Of a DNA stretch of 40,544 nucleotides, positions 7,207 through 17,589 are shown piece by piece. The stretch lies in contig NZ_JABWDV010000361.1 of assembly GCF_013362995.1 (NCBI RefSeq), positions 1-40,544 of the forward strand, read 5' to 3'. Each line of letters starts with the position of its first letter. The stretch's first letter is position 1. The DNA comes from Streptomyces sp. TRM64462. GTDB lineage: Bacteria; Actinomycetota; Actinomycetes; Streptomycetales; Streptomycetaceae. The translations under genes and the position numbers were made by a program. The notes under the pieces were generated by a model. That model ran no database searches. It saw only the letters and a program-made list of their open reading frames with translations, and was not told where the DNA came from.

Positions 7207-10200
7207 ATGTACGGGGGGTGGGCGCAGGTCCGCACTCGAAGACCACGGTTCCGAGCGGGCGTGGTTTCGGCCATCGCGCTGGTGACGGTGCTGTCGGGTT
7301 CGGCACTGCCGGCGGTAGGCCAAGAGCGGCCCACGGAAGCGGGCACTGAGACAGGGCCACAGTCGGAGAGCCAGAAGGCGCTGGCAGAGGCCAAGAGCTC
7401 GGGCAAGCGGGTGGAGGTCATGGGCGAGCGCTCGGAGCGCACCACGGTCTTCGCGAACCCGGACGGGTTCACCTTCACCTTGGAGGAGTCGGCCGTTCCT
7501 GTACGGGTGGAGAGGCCCGGCGGCGGTTGGCAGGCACCCGACGCGACGCTCGAACAGCGGCGGGACGGCTCGGTCGGCCCGAAGGCGGCCGCGGCACAGA
7601 TGACCTTCTCCAGCGGCGGCGGCAAGGACCCGCTCGTATCGATCGCCGACGGCGACCGTTCCCTGGCCCTGGAATGGCCGGGCAAGCTGCCGAAGCCGGA
7701 ACTCGACGGCACGAGTGCCCTTTACCGCGAGGTGCTCCTGGACGTCGACCTGAAGGTCACGGCGACGGTCGAGAGCTTCCAGCACGTACTGATCGTGAAG
7801 TCTCCGAAGGCGGCCTCGGACAAGAGGCTCAGGAAGCTGACCTTCGGTCTCCGGACGAAGGGGCTGTCGGTCCGAAAGGGCGCGGCGGGCAACCTCGCGG
7901 CTGTCGACGCGAGCGGGCAGACGGTGTTCCGCGCACCGCCCGCGCAGATGTGGGACTCGGCGGGCAAGAGCGCCAAGCGTCCGACGACGCGGTCCTCGCC
8001 GCAGGCGCGGGCGCAGGCACCGAGCGGCGCGGCGCCGGCGCTCGGCGATGCCTCCGAGACGGCCGCCTCGGGCACCGGTCTGGCGCCGGGCCAGGGTGAC
8101 CGAGTGGCCCGTATGGGCGTGCAGGTCGGCAAGAGTTCACTCGCCGTGGTCCCGGACGCGGCCATGCTGACAGCGACGCCTGCATCGGCGTTCCCCCTGT
8201 TCATCGACCCGACAGTGACCTGGGGTGAGTCGGAGCGGACGCAACTGCGCTCGGACGGCTACGAGTCGTACGGCTGGACCAACGGCAGCGACAACATGGG
8301 CCAGGGCGTCGGCAAGTGCGGTAGCTGGAACGGCTACTACTGCGGCCCTGGATACGTGCAGCGCCTGTACTTCGAGTTCTCGCCGGCCAGCCTGAAGGGC
8401 AAGAAGGTCCTGGACGCGACGTTCCGGGTGACCGAGCCGTGGTCGTTCCAGTGCGATCCACGATGGGTCGACCTGGTGCGTACGAACAACATCTCGTCGG
8501 CCACGACGTGGTCGTCCCGCCCGGCCGAGCTGGACCTGATGGTCGACCGGAACGTATCGGCGGGCCGTGGTTCCCTGTGCGACAGCCCGGAATCGCCGAC
8601 GGCTCCGATCGAGTTCAACGACAATCCGGCGGAGACCAACGAGAACCTGACGCCGACCGTGCGTGACTTCGCGGCGGGCAAGTTCTCCCGGCTGACGCTG
8701 CAGCTCCGGGCACATGACGAGACGGACACGTCGGCGTGGAAACGATTCCGCAACGACGCGGTGCTGGCCGTCAAGTACGTCGGGTTGCCCGCGTTGCCCA
8801 AGGACGTCGGTCTGGTCGCCGGCTCCGGCCACGTCTGCTCCACCGGAGAGTACTCGCCGAGCGTCGTTTCCGACCCGACTCCTTTGGTGACGGGGCGCCC
8901 GCAAACGGCGGCGGGAGGCGAGTCTGGCGCGAACCTGCGGATTCGCTGGCACACGGAACGGTGGAACGGATCCTCCTGGGTCGCTGCGCACGCTGCCATC
9001 GACAGTCCGACATCTGGCTACGTCGGCAACCTGGTCAAGCAGTCCAGGAGCTTGCCCGTCCTGTCCGAAGGCGTGAAGTACCGCCTCAGGGCGCTGACGA
9101 TCTCGTACTACGAGGACGGCTCGAACAGTGCGGGGTCGGGCTACACAGCCCCCTGCTACTTCACCGTCGACACCACTGCGCCGAAGGCGCCTCAGGTCAC
9201 TATTGGGAGCCCTTACTCGGAGTGCACACCTTCCGCCTGCATCGGAGGCGGCGGACCGGGAGTCCTGGGTAAGTTCACCCTCAAAGCGGCTGACGGTGAC
9301 ACCGACAACGTGGCGTACCAATACCGGTCGAGTAATGACGAGTCCTGGAAGGACGCCACGAAGATATGCTCCCCCAGCACGCCGGACGTCCTCTGTGCCA
9401 AATATGATGAGTCCTCAATCTTCGTCCGGGGATGGCGAGCCACTGTCACCCCTGATCGTTCGGGCACCTACCTTCTGTACGCTCGCGCCCAAGACAAGCT
9501 CGGTCGCTGGGGTGCTCAGCACATTGTCGAGTTCCTGGTAGCGCCGGGTGAGGGGCCTGTCGCCCGCTGGCGCTTTGACGAGGCCAGTGGCGCAGCCGTC
9601 GACTCGTCCAGCGGCGGCAGCGTGCACAGCGCGATTCTGGCAAGTGGTGCAAGCCGTGATGACCGAGGCCGTCGGGGCCTGATGACACACGGTGCGGACG
9701 GTGTCGAACTGGCAGCGCCGGTCACCGACAAGGGCCTCGCAGTGGACGGCAGCACTGGATATGCCTCCACGTCAGGGCCTGTCCTGGAGACCCGGTCGTC
9801 TTACACGGTCTCGGCCTGGGTGTGGGTCGACCCGTCGACGACGAAGACGGTGTCGGTGCTCAGCCAGACGCCCACTTCGTCCCCATGGAGCAGGAAGTAC
9901 AGCCCGTTCGTCATCTCCTACGGCGGCCGGTGGAGCCTGCGGGTCTTCTCCACCGAGGGCACTTGGGCGCGGGAGGCCATGGCTCCGAATCCATCACCCA
10001 AGGGAGTCTGGACTCACGTTGCCGGCGTGCATGACGCCGAAGCCAAGAAGGTCCACATGTACGTGAACGGCAAGCTGGAAGCGACCGTTGACGCCGGGAC
10101 GCCGGCGGCCGCAGACGGCCCCATGGAGATCGGCCGTGTCATGTACGCCGACAACTACCTCGACCACTTCAACGGCTCCATCGACGAGGTCGCCGTCTGG

Positions 10201-10962
10201 CAGCGCACGCTGACCGCCCAGGAGATCGCCGGCGAAGCCCGCCTCCTCACCTCCTCCGCCTACGCCGGCACGGAGCTGATCGCCCACTGGGACGCCTCCG
10301 GCGTCTCCGGCACGACGGTCAACGACACCACCTCCGGCTACGGCAAGAGCCTCACGCTCACCGGCGGCCCCACCGTCGAGAACGAGGCCATCGTGCTCGA
10401 TGGCGCGGACGACGCCGCGACCGTCGCCGGACCGCTCGTGGACGACACTGGGTCGTTCACGGTCACCACGGCGGTCCAGCTGGACTCCGCCAAGCTCCTG
10501 GTCAAGGGCGTCGGCTACACCGGCCAGGTCCTCGGCCAGCGCACGGCGGACGGTTCGTCCTGGGGCTTCTGGTACCAGGTCACCGGCACGAAGCCGGTCT
10601 TCGACGAGGAGACGTTCGAGGAGACGACCGTCCCGGTCGGCTTCTGGCACTTCGGCCGGCTCAACGCGGACGGCACCTTCTCCTCCGTCATCTCGGAGGA
10701 GGCTGCCGCACTGGACAGCATCGTCCGCCTGACCGGCATCCACGACGCCCAGTCCGGCACGATCAGCCTCTACCTCGGCCACAACCCGAACGGCGAGCCC
10801 AAGGCGTACACAGCCAAGCTCGGCACCGGCGAGTTCGCGCTCGGCAAGGGCTACACCTCCGGCGGCTGGCAGCACCACTTGCCCGCCCGGATCGCCGACG
10901 TCCGCCTGTGGAGCGGGGCCATGGCGAGCCCGCAGCAGGTCGAGTCGCACGTAGGCGACTGA
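7207..10962 (+). CDS. Large secreted protein with DNRLRE-like and two LamG-like domains
   Basis: Secreted protein of 1251 residues. I place the start at ATG 7207 because AAGGGG at 7193-7198 is 8 nt away; a GTG at 7198 overlaps that ribosome site. An Arg-rich n-region and hydrophobic core (VVSAIALVTVLSGSALPAVG) form a signal peptide. A beta-rich region with a DNRLRE-like segment follows (near residue 330, FIDPTVTWGES...), with paired Cys residues suited to an oxidising exterior. The C-terminal half carries two LamG/concanavalin-like jellyroll domains, about 783-1010 (WRFDEASG...IDEVAVWQRTL) and about 1020-1248 (HWDASGVSG...IADVRLWSGAM). Such proteins often precede Rhs genes in Streptomyces. 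A carbohydrate- or surface-binding accessory role for the Rhs protein downstream is inference. The Rhs start is 87 bp away, across a hairpin. Confidence 0.85.
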   Translation: MYGGWAQVRTRRPRFRAGVVSAIALVTVLSGSALPAVGQERPTEAGTETGPQSESQKALAEAKSSGKRVEVMGERSERTTVFANPDGFTFTLEESAVPVRVERPGGGWQAPDATLEQRRDGSVGPKAAAAQMTFSSGGGKDPLVSIADGDRSLALEWPGKLPKPELDGTSALYREVLLDVDLKVTATVESFQHVLIVKSPKAASDKRLRKLTFGLRTKGLSVRKGAAGNLAAVDASGQTVFRAPPAQMWDSAGKSAKRPTTRSSPQARAQAPSGAAPALGDASETAASGTGLAPGQGDRVARMGVQVGKSSLAVVPDAAMLTATPASAFPLFIDPTVTWGESERTQLRSDGYESYGWTNGSDNMGQGVGKCGSWNGYYCGPGYVQRLYFEFSPASLKGKKVLDATFRVTEPWSFQCDPRWVDLVRTNNISSATTWSSRPAELDLMVDRNVSAGRGSLCDSPESPTAPIEFNDNPAETNENLTPTVRDFAAGKFSRLTLQLRAHDETDTSAWKRFRNDAVLAVKYVGLPALPKDVGLVAGSGHVCSTGEYSPSVVSDPTPLVTGRPQTAAGGESGANLRIRWHTERWNGSSWVAAHAAIDSPTSGYVGNLVKQSRSLPVLSEGVKYRLRALTISYYEDGSNSAGSGYTAPCYFTVDTTAPKAPQVTIGSPYSECTPSACIGGGGPGVLGKFTLKAADGDTDNVAYQYRSSNDESWKDATKICSPSTPDVLCAKYDESSIFVRGWRATVTPDRSGTYLLYARAQDKLGRWGAQHIVEFLVAPGEGPVARWRFDEASGAAVDSSSGGSVHSAILASGASRDDRGRRGLMTHGADGVELAAPVTDKGLAVDGSTGYASTSGPVLETRSSYTVSAWVWVDPSTTKTVSVLSQTPTSSPWSRKYSPFVISYGGRWSLRVFSTEGTWAREAMAPNPSPKGVWTHVAGVHDAEAKKVHMYVNGKLEATVDAGTPAAADGPMEIGRVMYADNYLDHFNGSIDEVAVWQRTLTAQEIAGEARLLTSSAYAGTELIAHWDASGVSGTTVNDTTSGYGKSLTLTGGPTVENEAIVLDGADDAATVAGPLVDDTGSFTVTTAVQLDSAKLLVKGVGYTGQVLGQRTADGSSWGFWYQVTGTKPVFDEETFEETTVPVGFWHFGRLNADGTFSSVISEEAAALDSIVRLTGIHDAQSGTISLYLGHNPNGEPKAYTAKLGTGEFALGKGYTSGGWQHHLPARIADVRLWSGAMASPQQVESHVGD

Positions 10963-10975
10963 CAGGGACCACACC

Positions 10976-11017
10976 CGGGCGGTGTCTGGCGCGCCACTGA
11001 GCGTCAGGCGCCGCCCG
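10976..11017 (+). terminator. Hairpin between the LamG and Rhs genes (terminator or processing site)
   Basis: A 17-bp stem (10976-10992 with 11001-11017) contains 14 Watson-Crick and 3 G-U pairs around an 8-nt loop and is followed by CTTCTCTTCC. It lies between two genes that otherwise look like one transcription unit and ends 31 nt before the Rhs start, so it may give partial termination or protect the upstream message. Confidence 0.6.
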
Positions 11018-11048
11018 CTTCTCTTCCAAGCCCAAGAACGGATGAACC

Positions 11049-14000
11049 ATGTCTTTTGGCATAGGCACTACAAGGAAACGCTGGGGGGTGGCACGGCCGC
11101 GCGGCTCCAGACCGCTGCTCGTGTCGCTGGCCCTGGTCATGGCCGTACCGGTCGGACTGACCCCCGTCACCGCCGCCGCGGCCACCGGCGGCCTCGGCCG
11201 CCCGGACCTGCCCGAGCAGCGGGTCAGCAAGGTCAAGGAGGTACGCGGCCCGGGCGCCAAGGAGGCCCGCGCGCGCGTCGCGGCGGAACGCAAGGCCAAC
11301 AAGGCCCAGGCCGACCGCGCCCACGACGAGCGCAAGTCCTCCGCCTGGCCCAAGCCTGCCAGCGCCAAGGTCGCGCTGCGCCCCGGCACCACGGCGAAGG
11401 CGGCACCGGGCGGCCTGCCCGTGACCGTGGCCCCCGGCAAGGACAAGGGAGCCGAGCGCCCCGCAGCCAGCACCGCCACGGCCACCGCCACCGTCACCGT
11501 CCTGGACCAGAAGGCCGCCGGCCGCCTCGGCATCACCGGCGTCGTGCTCACCGCGGCAGCCGAGAACGCGGGCCAGGCGCAGCTCAGCATCGACTACGGC
11601 GCCTTCGCCTCCGCGCTCGGCGGCGGCTGGTCGAGCCGCCTCCAGCTGGTCCAGCTCCCGGCGTGCGCGCTGACGACACCCGAGAAGAGCGAGTGCCGTA
11701 CCCGCACGCCACTCGCCTCGCAGAACGACACCGACAAGCAGACGGTCTCCGCGACGGTCGCCCTCCCCGAGACGACCACCGGCCTCACTCCCCAACTCGC
11801 CACGGCCGCCACTGCGGAGTCCTCCTCCGCCACAGTCCTCGCGGTCACCGCGACCGGCGACCCCGGCTCGGGCGAGGCCGCGAACGGCGCCGGCGACTAC
11901 AGCGCCACGCCCCTCTCCGAGTCGTCCTCCTGGCAGGCGGGCGCCAGCTCCGGTGCCTTCACCTGGTCGTACGACTTCACGATGCCGCCCGCAGCCGCAG
12001 GACCGGCCCCGAGCCTGAGCCTGTCCTACGACTCCGGCTCGGTCGACGGCCGTACCGCGACCACGAACAACCAGGGCAGCGCGGTAGGCGAGGGCTTCTC
12101 CATCACGGAGTCCTACATCGAGCGCTCGTACGGCAGCTGTGACGACGACGGCCACGCGGACGTCTTCGACCGCTGCTGGAAGTACGACAACGCCTCCCTC
12201 GTCCTCAACGGCAAGTCGACCCGCCTGGTCAAGGACGACACGACCGGCGTGTGGCGCCTCCAGGGCGACGACGACTCCAAGGTCATCCGCTCGACGGGCG
12301 CCGACAACGGCGACAACGACGGCGAGTACTGGACCGTCATCACGGGCGACGGCACCCGCTACGTCTTCGGCCTGAACAAGCTGGACGGCGCCACCACCCA
12401 GCGCACCAACTCCACCTGGACCGTCCCGGTCTTCGGCGACGACTCCGGCGAGCCCGGCTACTCGGCCGGCTCCACCTTCGCCGACCGCTCGCTCACCCAG
12501 GCGTGGCGCTGGAACCTCGACTACGTAGAGGACACCAGCGGCAACGCGGCCACGTACTGGTACACCAAAGAGACCAACCACTACAAGAAGAACAAGGCGA
12601 CCACAGCGAACGCCTCCTACACCCGCGGCGGCTACCTGACAGAGATCAAGTACGGTCTCCGCAAGGGCGCCCTGTTCACGGACGACGCCGACGCGAAGGT
12701 GACGTTCTCGCACGCGGAGCGCTGCACCGTCGCGGACTGCTCGTCGCTGACCAAGGACACGGCCGACAACTGGCCGGACGTCCCGTTCGACGCGATCTGC
12801 GCGAGCGGCGCGACCGAATGCCGCAGCGCGGGCCCGACGTTCTTCTCCCGCAAGCGCCTCACCGGCGTGAACACGTTCTCGTGGTCGGCGTCGACCGCCA
12901 CGTACCAGCCGGTCGACTCGTGGACCTTCACCCAGCAGTACCTGGACGGCGGCGACATCGGTGACACGTCGGACCACGTCCTGACGCTGAAGTCCCTCCA
13001 GCGCACGGCGAAGGCGGGCACGGCGATCTCCACGCCCCCGATCGGGTTCACGTACCAGCTGCGCCCGAACCGCGTGGACGGCACGGACGACATCCTCCCG
13101 CTGACCCGCCCGCGAGTCTCCACGGTCACATCCGAGACCGGCGCGATCACGACGGTCACGATGTCGGCCGCGGAGTGCGTGCGCAGCGAGGTGCTGGGCG
13201 CGGCCGAGGACACGAACACCCGCAACTGCTTCCCGCAGTACTGGAACATCAACGGCGCGTCGGACGCCTCCATCGACTGGTTCCACAAATACCGCGTGGT
13301 CGCCGTGACGACCTCCGACCCGGCCGGCCAGAACGACGTGGTCGAGCACGAGTACGCGTACAGCGGCGCCGCCTGGCACCACAGCGACGAGCCCTTCACG
13401 CCGAAGGACGAGCGCACCTGGTCCGACTGGCGCGGCTACCGCCAGGTCACCGTCTACACCGGCGCCAAGACGACGACCCGCTCGAAGACGGTCTCCGTCT
13501 ACATGCAGGGCATGGACGGCGACAAGCTCAAGAACGGCACGACCCGCTCAGTCACGGTCGCGCCCCTTTCCTCCCCGTCCCTGGGCCTGGCATCGCTCAA
13601 GGACAGCGACCAGTACGCCGGCCAGCTCCGCCAGCAGGTGACGTACGACGGCGCGACGGCGATCAGCGCCGAAGCCCACGAACCGTGGTCGCAGGAGACG
13701 GCCCGCCAGAGCGTGCCGGACGCGTCCGCGCGCGTGGCCGGCTTCGTACGCGTACGGAAGTCGACCCACTACACGTACCTGACCGTGCCGCAGTCGTGGC
13801 GGGCCCGTACCACCGTCGTGGACTACGACGGCCACGGCATGCCGTACCAGGTGGAGGGCCGGGGCGACGACGCGAAGAGCGGCGACGAGACGTGCACCCG
13901 CACGTGGTACGCCCGCAACACCGCCATCGGCATCACCAACCCGGTCTCGCGCACACGAGTCGTGGGCAAGACCTGCGCGGTCGCGGACACGTCCCTCGAC

Positions 14001-17000
14001 CTGCCGACGGACTCGACCAGGCGCGGCGACGTCCTGTCCGACGTGGCCACGGCCTACGACGGCGCCACCTGGTCCCTGTCCATGACGCCCACCAAGGGCC
14101 TGGCCACGTGGACCGGCCGCGCCAAGTCGTACACGTCGACGGGCGCGGTGGCGTGGCAGACGCTGGGCACCACCACGTACGACACGCTGGGCCGTCCGCT
14201 GACCGTGACGGACGCGGCGGGCAAGACCACGTCGACGGCGTACAGCCCCGCCACCGCGGGCCCGCTCACCAGGACGATCGTCACCAACCCCAAGGGCCAC
14301 CGCACGGCGAGCTTCATCGACCCGCGCCGAGGCCAGGCGCAGCGTACGTACGACGCGAACCTCAAGAAGACGGAACTGGCCTACGACTCCCTGGGTCGCC
14401 TGACGGACGTCTGGCTGCCCAACCGCGAGAAGGGCGGAGGCCAGAGCCCGAACCTGAAGTTCCGCTACAACGTCAGCGCCACGCAGCCGTCCTGGGTCTC
14501 ATCGTCGACCCTGAAGGCGGACGGTGAGACGTACAACACGACGTACGCGATCTACGACTCGCTGCTGCGCAAGCTCCAGGACCAGGTCCCGAGCGCGCAC
14601 ACCGGCCGCGTCCTGACCGACACGCGCTACGACTCGCGGGGCCTGGCCTACGAGACGTTCGCCGACATCTTCGACAACACGAGCACGCCGAACGGCACGT
14701 ACACGCGCGCCGAGTTCGGCGAGGCGCCGAAGCAGACGCAGACGGTCTACGACGGCGCGGGCCGTGCGACGCGCAACACCTTCGTCGTGTTCGGCGTGGA
14801 GAAGTGGTCCACGACCACGGCATACACGGGTGACTCGACCGCCACGACCGCCGTCCAGGGCGCCAACGCGACCCGCGGCATCATCGACGCGCGCGGCCGC
14901 ACGGTGGAGACGCGCACCTACGCGGGCGACAACCCGGCCGACACGGCGTACGGCGCCATGACCGGAGTCCCCTACACCAGCGTCAAGTTCACTCACACCC
15001 TGGACGACAAGAAGTTGACGGTCACCGGCCCCGACGGGGCGAAGTGGACGCGCTCGTACGACATCTTCGGCCGTCTCGCCACCGACACGGACCCGGACAA
15101 GGGGACGTCGAGGAGCGAGTACGACGCGGCGGACCGTGTGATCAAGGCGACCGACGCCCGGGGAACGTCCCTCCTGACGGAGTACGACGAACTGGGGCGC
15201 ACGCTCGGCACGTGGTCAGGCACGAAGACGGACGCCAACCAGCTCACGTCCTTCACCTACGACACGCTGCTCAAGGGCTACGTCGACTCCAGCACGCGCT
15301 ACATCGGCGGCAAGACGGGCCAGGCGTACACGAAGGCGGTGGCCGCCTACGACACCCTGAACCGTCCGACGTCCACGCAGCTCAAGCTGCCGACCACGGA
15401 CCCGCTGGTCCAGGCAGGCACCCCGGCCACGATCGACATGAACAGCACTTATCGCATCGACGGCACCCCGGAGACCAGCACGGCGCCGACCCTCGGTGGT
15501 CTCCCGAAGGAAACAATCTCCTACGGCTACAACAGCGCTGGTCTGATCAAGTCCGTCACCGGCACCACGGGCTACCTCCTGGACGTCGACTACTCGGCCA
15601 TCGGCCAGGTTCAGCAGCTGGTGCTTGGCACGGGCAACACGGAGGCCTTCAAGAAGACGTACGTCTCCAACACCTATGAGGAGGGCACGGGCCGCCTGCT
15701 CCGGAGCCATGTCACGGACCAGACGCACCCGTACATGCTCCAGGACCTGACCTACAGCTACGACCAGGCAGGCAACGTCAGGTCGATAGCCGACCCGACA
15801 ACCCTCGGCGGCACTGCCACCCCCGAAACCCAGTGCTTCACGTACGACGGTCACCGCCGCATGACGGAGGCCTGGACGCCGACGTCCCAGAACTGCGCCG
15901 ACGCGCGCAGCGCGAGCACCCTGTCAGGCCCGGCCCCGTACTGGACGAGCTACACGTACAACACGGCCGGCCAGCGCGCGACGGAGACGCAGCACAAGTC
16001 GTCGGGCGATGCAACGACGACGTACTGCTACAAGGGCGCCCAACCGCACACCCTGACGGGCACGAGCACGGCGGGCAACTGCACCACCCCGGAACGCTCG
16101 TACACGTACGACCCGTCCGGCAACACGAAGACCCGCCCGGGCCCGCAGACCACCCAGTCCCTGGACTGGACCCCGGAGGGCAAGCTAGCCCGCCTGGCCG
16201 AAGGCACGAAGGCAACGGACTACATCTACGACGCCGACGGCGAACTGCTCATCCGCTCCACGTCGAGCGGCGAGCGCATCCTCTATGTAGGCGCAACGGA
16301 ACTCCACCGCAGGGCCAACGGCACGACGTGGGCCCAGCGCACATACACCGCCGGCGAAACGCGGATCGCTGTCCGCACGAACGAAACGGGCAGCGAAAAG
16401 CTCCACTACCTGGCGGGCGACCACCACGGCACGTCGACCCTGGCCATCGGCGCGGACGCGACGCAGCCCTTCGTGAAGCGCCACATGACCCCCTTCGGCG
16501 CTCCACGCGGCTCGGGCACGTCGACTTGGCCCGACGACAAGGCGTTCCTGGGCAAGACGGCCGACAAGGGCACGGGCCTGACCCACGTAGGAGCCCGCCA
16601 GTACGATCCGCTCAATGGTCAGTTCCTCAGCGTCGACCCACTACTGGAACTCGACAAGCACCAGACCTTGAACGGGTACAGCTACGGTTCCCAGAACCCG
16701 GCCACTTTTTCCGACCCTTCGGGCCTGGGCCTCGCCTGTGGTACCCGTGATGACCAGGAGGCCTGCCCCACTAATCCGAGCGGAGGTAAGCAGGGGCAGC
16801 CCTCGAAGGTCCGTGGAGCTGGTGACAGTGGCGGAGGGGGAAAATCTGGTACCTCTTCGACTGACCAAACCGGAATCGTGATCGTGCTTGCGGAGACGCC
16901 GAACGAAGTCCCTAGGAAATATCTCTACCAAGCGCCTAACGGGGTATGCATTTGGGCTGCTGCAAGCACATGCCAATCTCCCAACACGGGGTCGTCAGTA

Positions 17001-17567
17001 ACGGAGATTGAGGATCTCCCCTGCCCGTCTGGTGATCCGCAATGGGTGTGTAGCGCCCGTAATGCGCTGTACAAGTTTGGTATCTCGACGGGAATGACGG
17101 GTGGTTCTCTAGGGTTCTTTGGGTTGCGGCCTGGGATGCGGTATAACCAGGCGCGAGGAATTCCTGAGGGATTCACGGCAGCTCAGATGGAAAAGATCAG
17201 ACAGGTATTCAAGGGGAGACTTGCGATAGAATCGAATATTGTGGTGCAAGGGAGTCGCGTGACGGGTAATATTCATTCGAAGTCGGATGTTGATATTGCA
17301 GTTCGCGTGACTCCTGAGACGTTTGATGCGCTCATCGCGAAGCGGTGGCCTAACCCACCCAATCCGGGTTCGAGCAATGCCAGCACGCGAGCGCACGCTA
17401 TCGAGGTAGGGAAGCTCACTGCGGGGGATGTGCGCCCCCGACTCTCCCCGTTCCGAGGCGAGGTGGAGAAGATCCTCGGCGATACAGTGGACCATGTGGA
17501 CGTCTCGGTCATCAGGATGGGAGGCCCGTTCGACAGGGGGCCGTTCATTGACATCGCCAATAACTAG
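11049..17567 (+). CDS. Secreted Rhs/YD-repeat polymorphic toxin with C-terminal nucleotidyltransferase-like domain
   Basis: Protein of 2172 residues. Residues 1-44 are a signal peptide (Arg-rich start, SLALVMAVPVGLTPVTAAA). A charged, Ala/Lys-rich segment and a beta-rich region (WSYDFTMPPAAAGPAPSLSLSYDSGS) follow. YD/RHS repeats occupy roughly residues 1000-1880 (for example YDTLGRPLTVTDAAGKTT) and should build the shell that encloses the toxin. The Rhs core ends canonically: GARQYDPLNGQFLSVDPLLE then DPSGL at 1889-1893. The 279 residues after that are the variable tip. They carry the nucleotidyltransferase signature G2068-S2069-x10-D2080-V-D2082-I and a third acidic strand HVDVSV (Asp2151). 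GC content falls sharply at the core/tip junction (17221-17280 is 27 of 60 GC), as expected for an exchanged toxin cassette. The target molecule is unknown. The stop is 22 bp before the candidate immunity gene. Confidence 0.88.
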   Translation: MSFGIGTTRKRWGVARPRGSRPLLVSLALVMAVPVGLTPVTAAAATGGLGRPDLPEQRVSKVKEVRGPGAKEARARVAAERKANKAQADRAHDERKSSAWPKPASAKVALRPGTTAKAAPGGLPVTVAPGKDKGAERPAASTATATATVTVLDQKAAGRLGITGVVLTAAAENAGQAQLSIDYGAFASALGGGWSSRLQLVQLPACALTTPEKSECRTRTPLASQNDTDKQTVSATVALPETTTGLTPQLATAATAESSSATVLAVTATGDPGSGEAANGAGDYSATPLSESSSWQAGASSGAFTWSYDFTMPPAAAGPAPSLSLSYDSGSVDGRTATTNNQGSAVGEGFSITESYIERSYGSCDDDGHADVFDRCWKYDNASLVLNGKSTRLVKDDTTGVWRLQGDDDSKVIRSTGADNGDNDGEYWTVITGDGTRYVFGLNKLDGATTQRTNSTWTVPVFGDDSGEPGYSAGSTFADRSLTQAWRWNLDYVEDTSGNAATYWYTKETNHYKKNKATTANASYTRGGYLTEIKYGLRKGALFTDDADAKVTFSHAERCTVADCSSLTKDTADNWPDVPFDAICASGATECRSAGPTFFSRKRLTGVNTFSWSASTATYQPVDSWTFTQQYLDGGDIGDTSDHVLTLKSLQRTAKAGTAISTPPIGFTYQLRPNRVDGTDDILPLTRPRVSTVTSETGAITTVTMSAAECVRSEVLGAAEDTNTRNCFPQYWNINGASDASIDWFHKYRVVAVTTSDPAGQNDVVEHEYAYSGAAWHHSDEPFTPKDERTWSDWRGYRQVTVYTGAKTTTRSKTVSVYMQGMDGDKLKNGTTRSVTVAPLSSPSLGLASLKDSDQYAGQLRQQVTYDGATAISAEAHEPWSQETARQSVPDASARVAGFVRVRKSTHYTYLTVPQSWRARTTVVDYDGHGMPYQVEGRGDDAKSGDETCTRTWYARNTAIGITNPVSRTRVVGKTCAVADTSLDLPTDSTRRGDVLSDVATAYDGATWSLSMTPTKGLATWTGRAKSYTSTGAVAWQTLGTTTYDTLGRPLTVTDAAGKTTSTAYSPATAGPLTRTIVTNPKGHRTASFIDPRRGQAQRTYDANLKKTELAYDSLGRLTDVWLPNREKGGGQSPNLKFRYNVSATQPSWVSSSTLKADGETYNTTYAIYDSLLRKLQDQVPSAHTGRVLTDTRYDSRGLAYETFADIFDNTSTPNGTYTRAEFGEAPKQTQTVYDGAGRATRNTFVVFGVEKWSTTTAYTGDSTATTAVQGANATRGIIDARGRTVETRTYAGDNPADTAYGAMTGVPYTSVKFTHTLDDKKLTVTGPDGAKWTRSYDIFGRLATDTDPDKGTSRSEYDAADRVIKATDARGTSLLTEYDELGRTLGTWSGTKTDANQLTSFTYDTLLKGYVDSSTRYIGGKTGQAYTKAVAAYDTLNRPTSTQLKLPTTDPLVQAGTPATIDMNSTYRIDGTPETSTAPTLGGLPKETISYGYNSAGLIKSVTGTTGYLLDVDYSAIGQVQQLVLGTGNTEAFKKTYVSNTYEEGTGRLLRSHVTDQTHPYMLQDLTYSYDQAGNVRSIADPTTLGGTATPETQCFTYDGHRRMTEAWTPTSQNCADARSASTLSGPAPYWTSYTYNTAGQRATETQHKSSGDATTTYCYKGAQPHTLTGTSTAGNCTTPERSYTYDPSGNTKTRPGPQTTQSLDWTPEGKLARLAEGTKATDYIYDADGELLIRSTSSGERILYVGATELHRRANGTTWAQRTYTAGETRIAVRTNETGSEKLHYLAGDHHGTSTLAIGADATQPFVKRHMTPFGAPRGSGTSTWPDDKAFLGKTADKGTGLTHVGARQYDPLNGQFLSVDPLLELDKHQTLNGYSYGSQNPATFSDPSGLGLACGTRDDQEACPTNPSGGKQGQPSKVRGAGDSGGGGKSGTSSTDQTGIVIVLAETPNEVPRKYLYQAPNGVCIWAAASTCQSPNTGSSVTEIEDLPCPSGDPQWVCSARNALYKFGISTGMTGGSLGFFGLRPGMRYNQARGIPEGFTAAQMEKIRQVFKGRLAIESNIVVQGSRVTGNIHSKSDVDIAVRVTPETFDALIAKRWPNPPNPGSSNASTRAHAIEVGKLTAGDVRPRLSPFRGEVEKILGDTVDHVDVSVIRMGGPFDRGPFIDIANN

Positions 17568-17589
17568 AGCTCTCGGAGGCGGAGTATGA

